Assembly (NCBI GenBank): GCA_029862935.1
Contig: JAOTWK010000075.1
Location: 1 to 11,229, forward strand
Direction: 5' to 3'
Length of the DNA stretch: 11,229 bases
DNA from: Gemmatimonadota bacterium
GTDB lineage: Bacteria; Gemmatimonadota; Gemmatimonadetes; Gemmatimonadales; GWC2-71-9
The position numbers and the translations under genes were made by a program. Below the pieces are notes generated by a model. That model was not told the origin of the DNA, made no database searches, and saw only the letters and a program-made list of their open reading frames with translations. Shown here in pieces: positions 1 through 5,070 of the stretch. Within the stretch, counting starts at the first letter, position 1; the number at the start of each line of letters is the position of its first letter.

Positions 1-870
1 CTGCGCGACGACCACGGGTCTGCCCGGCTCGACAAGACGAAGGTCCGCCTCAAGCCACGCCAGCTGGTCGGCGTCCAGATATCCGATGTATCCGGCACCG
101 TGCCAGAACACGTCGTCCAGAATCACATAGTGGACCGCACCTCGATTGAACGAGTAGTACCGAGGCCCAAAATGCCGACTGAAGGTCGCCGTGGACGCTT
201 CATCCGTGCGCCCCTCGTAGTCCATGTCGTGGTTCCCCACAACTTGAAAGAAGGGCACGCTCATTCTCGCAACACCGCGCTCGTAGTCGGGATAGAGCTC
301 GAGGTTGTCGAACATGATGTCGCCACACGCGATCCCGACGACTGGTCGCCCGCCGAGCCCTGCAACGGTTCGCTGGACGTCCGGCACCGATTGCTCGTGA
401 AACCACTGCATCTCCTGCGCATCTTCGGTCTGGATATCAGCGAGGAGGAGGGCGACATGCTCCTCGTCTCCAGCGTCGAGCGGCTCGAATTCGAACGACG
501 CGCGCATCTCGCTTCGTGCGTTGAGCGCGAGCGATTGATAGAACCGGGCAGTGCCGGTGGCATGCTGGGGGATGGCGTATCCCGACGGCACGCTCACCGT
601 CACAAACGGTCGCTCCGCAGTCGTCACCAGCTCGTACGCACCGTCGGCGGCCGTCTCGACCACTGAGCGGCCGTCGCTCACGGCGACGCGGGCCAGGCCG
701 CGGCCCCGGCTCGAGACCGTCCCGCGCACCCGCACGGGCGAACCAGCGCGTGCCGTGGTCCGCAGCACGCGATAGGGATCGCGGAGCACCAACTCCGGGA
801 TGGCGAGCCCGGCCATCGCAGACGCCGAAATCTCGAGAAACGACCGACGGTCAACCACAGGACGCGCCAT
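1..870 (-). CDS. Tat-exported calcineurin-like phosphoesterase (3' end missing)
   Basis: The reading frame is open from ATG at 870 to the left edge, giving the first 290 residues with the C-terminus missing. Residues 7-14 (DRRSFLEI) followed by an Ala/Gly-rich stretch look like a twin-arginine signal, so the enzyme probably acts outside the cytoplasm. Residues about 45-100 form a small beta-rich domain like the N-terminal domain of Bacteroidetes-type metallophosphoesterases (MetallophosN). The metallophosphatase core follows: ADIQ at 144-147 (D145 with Gln in place of the usual DxH His, which I recall as common in this subfamily), CGDIMFD at 182-188 and GNHDMD at 212-217. These residues would bind the two metal ions of a phosphomonoesterase or diesterase; the substrate is unknown. 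The later His motifs lie off the window. GGAGGA at 875-880 is the ribosome binding site and fixes the start. The gene is divergent from the small gene at 1045. Confidence 0.88.
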   Translation of the reverse strand, partial: MARPVVDRRSFLEISASAMAGLAIPELVLRDPYRVLRTTARAGSPVRVRGTVSSRGRGLARVAVSDGRSVVETAADGAYELVTTAERPFVTVSVPSGYAIPQHATGTARFYQSLALNARSEMRASFEFEPLDAGDEEHVALLLADIQTEDAQEMQWFHEQSVPDVQRTVAGLGGRPVVGIACGDIMFDNLELYPDYERGVARMSVPFFQVVGNHDMDYEGRTDEASTATFSRHFGPRYYSFNRGAVHYVILDDVFWHGAGYIGYLDADQLAWLEADLRLVEPGRPVVVAQ

Positions 871-874
871 GCAA

Positions 875-880
875 TCCTCC
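875..880 (-). promoter_or_regulatory. Shine-Dalgarno site of the phosphoesterase
   Basis: On the minus strand this reads GGAGGA, 4 nt before the ATG at 870. It supports the start that gives a complete Tat signal. Confidence 0.7.
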
Positions 881-896
881 GAGCTGAGGAATGGGT

Positions 897-907
897 GATA
901 AGTTATC
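897..907. promoter_or_regulatory. Perfect 11-nt palindrome in the divergent intergenic region
   Basis: GATAAGTTATC has two 5-bp half-sites around a central G. It sits 26 nt upstream of the phosphoesterase start, in the 174-nt divergent gap 871-1044. Its position and AT-richness against a GC-rich background suit an operator or part of a promoter. A palindrome this short can occur by chance, and no regulator is known. I see nothing else convincing in the rest of this gap. Confidence 0.25.
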
Positions 908-1033
908 GCGCGGACATGAGGGGCGCATCACGGCCAGTCTCACTGAGCTGGAAAACGGATTGGATAAGAGCGATGTTCACCGTACGGCTGAAACCGAAGT
1001 GCCCAACACCTCGTCAGAGGAAGTAGCGTTCCT

Positions 1034-1038
1034 GGAGG
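1034..1038 (+). promoter_or_regulatory. Shine-Dalgarno site of the small membrane protein
   Basis: GGAGG lies 6 nt before the ATG at 1045. It selects this start over the upstream, differently framed ATG at 891. Confidence 0.7.
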
Positions 1039-1044
1039 GCTGCC

Positions 1045-1374
1045 ATGGAGCACGCACTCATCGGCCTGATCGAGCCGGTCGTCGTCTTCGCGACGCTGTT
1101 CGGTGTCGCGTTCGGGGTCAAGTTCCTCGTGTGGGGCAAGGGTCCGATCCGACGCCCCCGTCTGCCCGCCAACGTGCCGGAACTCGATCAGCGGCTGACT
1201 GACATCGAGGAGCGCCTGGAGCAGACCGCAGGCGTCCTGGGGCAGCTCACCGACCAGCTCGCCGACGTCGACGAGCGCATGGAATTCACAGAACGTATGT
1301 TGGCGCGGCGTCGCATGGACACGCCCCCGGCGCTCGAGCTTCCCGAACGCGAGCGGGAACCCGGCAGGTCCTGA
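1045..1374 (+). CDS. Small membrane-anchored coiled-coil protein, PspB-like in architecture
   Basis: The protein has 109 residues. Residues about 7-30 are hydrophobic (VVVFATLFGVAFGVKFLVW) and would form one N-terminal membrane helix. A short basic linker (GPIRRPR) follows. Residues about 45-90 are rich in Glu, Asp, Leu and Arg with heptad-like spacing (LTDIEERLEQ, LADVDERMEF) and likely form a cytoplasmic coiled coil; the tail is charged. This layout resembles phage-shock protein B and similar small proteins found next to many unrelated genes. I cannot show homology to PspB, so no symbol is given. Its ribosome binding site is good. It ends 150 nt before the metallo-hydrolase gene and could be co-transcribed with it, but that gap is long enough for a separate promoter. 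Confidence 0.75.
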   Translation: MEHALIGLIEPVVVFATLFGVAFGVKFLVWGKGPIRRPRLPANVPELDQRLTDIEERLEQTAGVLGQLTDQLADVDERMEFTERMLARRRMDTPPALELPEREREPGRS

Positions 1375-1513
1375 CCTCGGCTCTCTAGCTCAGGCAAGGG
1401 CAACGTCGGCACTGAGACCTGTCCGGTTCAATGCGAGCAGCAGTAGACAGCCATCGCCGTCGCAACTACCTTCTTGACCTTCTATCCGATCAACGACATC
1501 CCCGTTCAGATCC

Positions 1514-1519
1514 AAGGAG
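1514..1519 (+). promoter_or_regulatory. Shine-Dalgarno site of the MBL-fold hydrolase
   Basis: AAGGAG lies 5 nt before the ATG at 1525. It decides between this start and an in-frame ATG 51 nt upstream, which lacks such a site and would bury the signal peptide. Confidence 0.75.
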
Positions 1520-1524
1520 ACACC

Positions 1525-2409
1525 ATGCGAGTCAGCGTCGGCCTCTTGCTGTTTGGAGCCGTAGCCTCCCCGCTGATGGCTCAGCAGGACGTGCAAATCC
1601 AAACGGTCGCAGCCGCCCCGGGAATCCATATGCTCGTGGGAAGCGGCGGGAACATTGGCGTCTCATCGGGCCCGGACGGCGTCTTCGTGATCGACGACCA
1701 GTACGCGCCGCTCACGTACAAGATCGTGGTCGCTATCCGCCGCTTCAGTACCGAGCCGATCCGGTTCGTGGTCAACACCCACTGGCACGGTGACCACGTG
1801 GGTGGCAACGAGAACATGGGAGAGCTGGGCGCGCTGATCGTAGCCCACGACAACGTGCGCGGGCGGATGAGCGTCAAGCAGGTGATGGAGGCGCTTGGCC
1901 GCACGGTGCCGGCCTCACCGAAGGGGGCGCTTCCCGTGGTCACGTTCAGCGAGACCACAACGTTTCACTTGAACGGCGACGAGCTGTACGTCTTCCACGT
2001 CCCTCATGCCCATACGGACGGGGATGCCATCATCCATTTCCGCCGAGGAAACGTCGTGCACATGGGGGACACGTTCTTCAATGGGGCCTATCCGTTCATC
2101 GACTTGGGAAGCGGTGGCAGTATCGACGGGATGATTCACGCCGCGGATGCCGTCCTGGCCCGCATCGATGGAGAGACGAAGATCATCCCTGGCCACGGAG
2201 CGCTCGGCACCCGGGCCGATCTCAAGGCCTATCGAGACGTGCTCGCCATCGCCCGTGACCGGGTCACCGATGCGATCGCCAAGGGGATGACCCTGGAGCA
2301 GGCCAAGGCTGCCAAGCTCATGGCGGAGTATGACGAGGCATGGGGCCAGGCGTTCATCAATCCCAATCAGTTCGTGGAGTTCGTGTATCGGAGCCTGCGA
2401 GCACAATGA
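1525..2409 (+). CDS. Secreted MBL-fold metallo-hydrolase
   Basis: The protein has 294 residues. Residues 1-20 (MRVSVGLLLFGAVASPLMAQ) are a Sec signal peptide, so it acts in the periplasm or outside. The metallo-beta-lactamase fold is clear: HWHGDH at 86-91 supplies the first zinc ligands, H163 in PHAHTDGD (160-167) the third, D182 in MGDTFFNG the bridging acid, and H224 in IPGHG the last. All expected di-metal ligands are therefore present and it should be an active hydrolase. It resembles the broad environmental MBL group with HTDGD and GD motifs, which includes beta-lactamase-like, SoxH-like and quinoprotein-relay enzymes. The sequence does not tell which substrate it uses, and resistance to beta-lactams should not be assumed. 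Its stop overlaps the start of the next gene by ATGA, so translation is probably coupled. First gene of a likely three-gene operon. Confidence 0.9.
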   Translation: MRVSVGLLLFGAVASPLMAQQDVQIQTVAAAPGIHMLVGSGGNIGVSSGPDGVFVIDDQYAPLTYKIVVAIRRFSTEPIRFVVNTHWHGDHVGGNENMGELGALIVAHDNVRGRMSVKQVMEALGRTVPASPKGALPVVTFSETTTFHLNGDELYVFHVPHAHTDGDAIIHFRRGNVVHMGDTFFNGAYPFIDLGSGGSIDGMIHAADAVLARIDGETKIIPGHGALGTRADLKAYRDVLAIARDRVTDAIAKGMTLEQAKAAKLMAEYDEAWGQAFINPNQFVEFVYRSLRAQ

Positions 2410-2972
2410 CCCGACGCGCATCAATGAAGCGTGTAACAGTTGCTTGCCTGGTGGCGCTGCCGGTCTTCGCGTCGACCGTGGTGGCGCAGGAGTCGCCGTA
2501 CGTGACGGTCGAGGGCCGTCTGATCAAGGCGCTTTCCGCGGAGGAGGTCGACGGGTACGTCGCCGGCCGCGGAATGGGCTTCGCCCTCGCGGCGGAGTTG
2601 AACGGCTATCCCGGTCCGCGCCACGTGCTGGAGCTCGCCGACAGCCTCGGCCTCGATGCCCCCCGGCGTGACTCGGTTCGGGCCGTGTTCGATCGCATGC
2701 ACGCGGAGGCAGTCCGTCTCGGTACCGGGATCGTCGCCGCCGAAGCGGCGCTGGATTCGGCGTTTGCCCAACGGCGGATTGCCGCACACGAATTGAGTGA
2801 CCGGCTCGCGAGGATCGCAAGCCTGCGGGGCGAGCTTCGCTACGTGCACCTGGCGGCACATCTCGAGGTGACCGCCCTGTTGTCAGATCACGAGCGCTAC
2901 GAGTACCAGCGGCTACGAGGATATACGGGGAACCACCGGATGGAGCACGGTGCGCACCAGCAGCATCGGTAG
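2406..2972 (+). CDS. CpxP/Spy-like periplasmic protein with His-rich tail
   Basis: The protein has 188 residues if it starts at the ATG at 2406, which overlaps the upstream stop in ATGA; an internal ATG at 2424 is an alternative. Residues about 7-28 are a signal peptide ending near VVAQ. From about residue 70 the sequence is almost entirely predicted helix (LELADSLGLD, VRAVFDRMHAEAVRLG, ELSDRLARIASLRGEL), ending in a conserved-looking LLSDHERYEYQRLRGY. This matches the pattern of periplasmic heavy-metal-sensor, CpxP and Spy-type proteins, where a leucine-rich helix is followed by an LTxxQ-like turn. Residues 176-188 carry four His (H177, H181, H184, H187) and could bind metal. The family acts as an envelope chaperone or metal-stress sensor. 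That role is inferred here from fold pattern and signal only. Confidence 0.7.
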   Translation: MTRRASMKRVTVACLVALPVFASTVVAQESPYVTVEGRLIKALSAEEVDGYVAGRGMGFALAAELNGYPGPRHVLELADSLGLDAPRRDSVRAVFDRMHAEAVRLGTGIVAAEAALDSAFAQRRIAAHELSDRLARIASLRGELRYVHLAAHLEVTALLSDHERYEYQRLRGYTGNHRMEHGAHQQHR

Positions 2973-2990
2973 CACTGCAAGCGCAATCTG

Positions 2991-2997
2991 AGAGGAG
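2991..2997 (+). promoter_or_regulatory. Shine-Dalgarno site of the selenoprotein gene
   Basis: AGAGGAG lies 9 nt before the ATG at 3007, in the 34-nt gap after the CpxP-like gene. It shows that the front part of the gene, ahead of the TGA, is translated from its own site. Confidence 0.65.
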
Positions 2998-3006
2998 CCG
3001 CGCACG

Positions 3007-3648
3007 ATGAACGTGAGAGCGCTGTTGATGGCCGGAGCGAGTGCCTTGGCGATCGCACTCGGAGTGCTCCTCGTCATGCGTGGGGTCGCCAGCACGCCCC
3101 CCTTAGGCCCAATCGACGGGGGCGAGCTGCCGCCCACCGACCTCGAGCGCGTGAGCGCCGGTGACGCGGCCCCGGACTTCTCGCTCCGCGCGCTGTCCGG
3201 CGATGTGCACAGGCTCTCCGACTATCGGGGCGACCGGAACGTGGTGCTCGTGTTCTACCGAGGCCACTGGTGACCCTACTGCGCCGGTCAGCTCGTGAAG
3301 CTGAAGGGCTTACTCACTGAGCAGCAGAAGCGGACGACCCAGATCTTGGCCGTGTCGGTTGACGGCCCCGAGAACCTTCAGAAGATGGTTGATCGGATCT
3401 CCCTGGAAGACGGGGTGGCGCCCGACTTCCCGCTCCTCTCTGACCCGGGTCACGCCGTTATCGATCGTTACGGCCTATTTAATCCTGCCGATCCCAGAGG
3501 CCGCGAGATCACACACCCCGCAACGTTCGTGATCGATACCGCCGGCATTGTACGCTGGAAGATGGTTGAAGTGAACTACAAGATTCGGCCAACCAACGAG
3601 GATGTATTGAGGGAGCTGGGGGAGTTGGGACAGGAATTAGACGACTGA
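3007..3648 (+). CDS. Membrane-anchored peroxiredoxin-like selenoprotein, UxxC (TGA at 3271-3273 read as Sec)
   Basis: The frame has one internal TGA, at codon 89, and otherwise runs to the TGA at 3646-3648, giving 213 residues. Residues about 5-24 are a hydrophobic anchor or uncleaved signal, so the domain likely faces the periplasm. An AhpC/TSA-type thioredoxin fold follows: GDAAPDFSL at 52-60, VVLVFYRGHW at 79-88, then the TGA and PYCAGQL. Homologues in this family read FYRGxWCPYC, so the TGA falls exactly on the reactive first Cys and C92 is the resolving residue. The fold continues normally past it (ILAVSVDGPENL, FPLLSDPG, HPATFVIDTAGIVRW). Conserved sequence on both sides, no frameshift and a hairpin at 3283-3309 support selenocysteine over nonsense decay. 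Likely a thiol or selenol peroxidase or reductase of the envelope. It is third in the operon with the MBL and CpxP-like genes. A pseudogene or a sequencing error (TGC to TGA) remains possible. The selA, selB, selC and selD genes must lie elsewhere. Confidence 0.82.
3283..3309 (+). promoter_or_regulatory. Candidate bacterial SECIS element
   Basis: A 6-bp stem (3288-3293 with 3299-3304, UCAGCU/AGCUGA) carries a 5-nt loop CGUGA (3294-3298). Below it are a 2x2 internal loop (GG/AG) and a 3-bp stem (3283-3285 with 3307-3309). The loop begins 20 nt after the TGA and has G as its second base. Both fit the known bSECIS rule of an apical loop about 16-37 nt downstream with a G in its first two positions. 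The pairing was done by eye, without folding energies. A competing 5-bp stem, UGACC/GGUCA (3271-3275 with 3286-3290), shares some bases. Confidence 0.65.
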
Positions 3649-3725
3649 GACGATGGGGACGACCTAGACGACTTCTTGTCCCCGTCTCGGACCGTCTTTG
3701 CCTAGTCCGTCTTCGACCGTCTCAG
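3637..3725. repeat. Left GACGGTC-type intergenic repeat
   Basis: This stretch between two convergent genes is built from short units of AGACGA and, on the other strand, AGACGG(T/A)C, so its two halves are roughly complementary. It shares the 15-mer CCGTCTTCGACCGTC (3707-3721) exactly with the repeat at 5014-5028. It includes the stop codons of both neighbouring genes, so the last residues of the selenoprotein are encoded inside it. Confidence 0.6.
3647..3688. terminator. Hairpin between convergent genes, possible bidirectional terminator
   Basis: GAGAC (3647-3651) and GGGGAC (3655-3660) pair with GTCCCC (3678-3683) and GTCTC (3684-3688), leaving a 3-nt bulge and a 17-nt loop. It starts within the selenoprotein stop codon and lies 34 nt past the stop of the opposing gene. 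There is no T-tract on either side, so it may act with Rho or mainly protect mRNA ends. Confidence 0.45.
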
Positions 3726-4900
3726 GGGGTCTTGGATCGCGTCTCCACCCGCACGCCTCGCTTGGCGAGTTCGCTCGTGAAGCGATCGAATGGCACGTCT
3801 CTGACTGGCGAGAGCAGACCGCGACCAGAGATGTCCCCTGAGTTGATCAGTTGCGCACCGATGCTCGCTGTGAAGCCGACCAGGCGGCTCATCGCGGTGA
3901 AGCCTGTCTCGAGATCACGTCGGTCGATCACCTGGTAGATGATACGCCCGGGCTTCCCTGCCCGCGTGCCGGCCACGTCGACCCGGAGTATCGCGAGATC
4001 CTGTTCTGCTTCCCCGTACTGCAGGTGCGGCTCGAGCGCCCTTGCGAGGTAGCGCTTTCGGTCAATCGGGCGCCCATCCACGAGTACAGGATCGTCATCC
4101 AGCAGATGAAGGTCAGCGATCTTCCCCCAAAACGCCAAATGGCCGGGCCAGCGCAGTGAATACCGTCCGGCCTGACGCAGGGTCGACAGATCGAGCCCCA
4201 ACGTCGTGAGGCACTGTACGAAATCCTCGTTGGGATAGGCTTCCAACCTACCCAGCCCCTCGATATCGAGCTCGTGCGTGTGCTGGCTCGCGAAGATGTC
4301 CGTTTCTGGAATCGTCACGGCTGCTCCATCCCGCACCACGCGCGCGGCGCGACGATACCCCCGCAGTACGCCCTCGAATGTCCAGCTGACCTTGTAGTTG
4401 ATCGGATTGTCTGCTGCTTCTGGCGCGGGAATGCCCGCTCCGTAGCTCATGACTTCGGTCACCGTGTCGAACTGCCGCACCGCTTCGCCCAACAAGACAA
4501 GATCGATACCTGGATCCAGGCCGAACTCTGGAAGGAGAGCTACCGACCGATCCCGTGCTGCCCGCGACATCTGTTGGAGACCGGGCGTCACGAAGAACGT
4601 GTTGACGTAGTGCACTCCACGATGCACCGCGCACTCTGCGATCCGGTCGATGAACTCCGGCGGCAGCAAATCGACCACAATGTCGACGCTGCGTTCGAAG
4701 AGACGCTCGACCGCGCCCATGTCCGATGCGTCCACCGCTTCACACTGCACCCGGCTGCCGTAACCCATGCGCCGCACGAATGCCAGCAGAGCGTCGATGT
4801 CACGATCCGCCGCTACGATATCGGTAACTCGGTCACTTTGTGTCAGGTCATGCAACGCGAGTTTGCCTTGCATGCCAACGCCCAGGAGGAGCACGCGCAT
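3722..4900 (-). CDS. Saccharopine dehydrogenase-like oxidoreductase
   Basis: The protein has 392 residues. It begins with a Rossmann dinucleotide-binding motif, LLLGVGMQGKLALHDL (G7, G9, G12), followed by an acidic end to the second strand (AADRD, 31-34). LPPEF at 79-83 and ALLPEFGLDPGIDLVL at 121-136 match the conserved core of saccharopine dehydrogenases and lysine 6-dehydrogenases, where the GxDPG loop precedes the catalytic domain. YKVSWTFEGVLRGY at 169-182 and WPGHLAFWGKI at 251-261 fit the C-terminal domain. The length is close to that of saccharopine reductases (about 370-450). Expected to be a cytoplasmic NAD(P)-dependent enzyme acting on an amino acid or imino compound; the substrate cannot be read from the sequence. 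It stands alone: no lysine-pathway neighbour is present and both flanks are related repeats. No Shine-Dalgarno site precedes the ATG; see the promoter at 4908-4936. Confidence 0.85.
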   Translation of the reverse strand: MRVLLLGVGMQGKLALHDLTQSDRVTDIVAADRDIDALLAFVRRMGYGSRVQCEAVDASDMGAVERLFERSVDIVVDLLPPEFIDRIAECAVHRGVHYVNTFFVTPGLQQMSRAARDRSVALLPEFGLDPGIDLVLLGEAVRQFDTVTEVMSYGAGIPAPEAADNPINYKVSWTFEGVLRGYRRAARVVRDGAAVTIPETDIFASQHTHELDIEGLGRLEAYPNEDFVQCLTTLGLDLSTLRQAGRYSLRWPGHLAFWGKIADLHLLDDDPVLVDGRPIDRKRYLARALEPHLQYGEAEQDLAILRVDVAGTRAGKPGRIIYQVIDRRDLETGFTAMSRLVGFTASIGAQLINSGDISGRGLLSPVRDVPFDRFTSELAKRGVRVETRSKTP

Positions 4901-4907
4901 GGGAGCG

Positions 4908-4936
4908 ATGATAAGGATCCGAGAGGCAGGAGTCTA
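4908..4936 (-). promoter_or_regulatory. Candidate promoter for a leaderless mRNA of the saccharopine dehydrogenase-like gene
   Basis: On the minus strand TAGACT (4936-4931, 4 of 6 matches to TTGACA) and TATCAT (4913-4908, 5 of 6 to TATAAT) are separated by exactly 17 nt. Only 7 nt separate the -10 box from the ATG at 4900, so transcription would start at or one base before the ATG. That fits the lack of any ribosome binding site. Confidence 0.45.
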
Positions 4937-4984
4937 GGAGCGGGGGGATGGAGCGGGGGGGCGGAGGAGACCGGCTACAAACGA

Positions 4985-5070
4985 CTGTGACGACTGCTCA
5001 CGCTCCTGTCCGACCGTCTTCGACCGTCGTGAGCCGTCTCTAGACCGTCCTGGACCATGTCAGTCCGTCT
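4985..5070. repeat. Right GACGGTC-type intergenic repeat
   Basis: Read on the minus strand it is a run of AGACGG(A/T)C, GACGGTC and AGACGG units spanning the end of the M28 gene and the gap after it. It shares CCGTCTTCGACCGTC (5014-5028) with the repeat at 3707-3721. The last codons of the M28 gene (KTD and stop) fall inside it. Confidence 0.55.
4992..5038 (-). terminator. Hairpin downstream of the M28 peptidase gene
   Basis: GCTCACG (4996-5002) pairs with CGTGAGC (5028-5034). Beyond a single T/C mismatch, GAC (4992-4994) pairs with GTC (5036-5038). It begins 21 nt after the M28 stop on the minus strand and is made of the repeat. There is no clear T-tract. Confidence 0.4.

Noticed and set aside
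891..1202. 103-codon plus-strand frame starting at 891
   Set aside because: It overlaps the small membrane-protein gene out of frame. It has no ribosome binding site, and its second half is just the shifted reading of that gene.
1381..1440. tRNA-like fragments (TAGCTCAGG and GGTTCAATGC)
   Set aside because: The spacing between the D-arm-like and T-arm-like parts is too short. The T-stem bases do not pair and there is no acceptor stem.
1474..1524. Upstream ATG extending the MBL protein by 17 residues
   Set aside because: The strong AAGGAG at 1514-1519 points to 1525, and only that start puts the signal peptide at the N-terminus.
2340..2405. 22-residue N-terminal extension of the CpxP-like protein
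   Set aside because: It runs back into the MBL gene and displaces the signal peptide. The ATGA overlap at 2406 is a natural coupled start.
1525..2409. Calling the MBL protein an antibiotic-resistance beta-lactamase
   Set aside because: The zinc-site motifs are shared by many hydrolases of this fold. Nothing in the sequence or its neighbours points to beta-lactams.
3007..3273. An 88-residue protein ending at the TGA at 3271, followed by a separate gene from GTG 3295 to 3648
   Set aside because: The two parts are the halves of one thioredoxin-fold domain in the same frame. The split falls inside the active-site motif, and the GTG has no ribosome binding site of its own and lies in the predicted SECIS loop.
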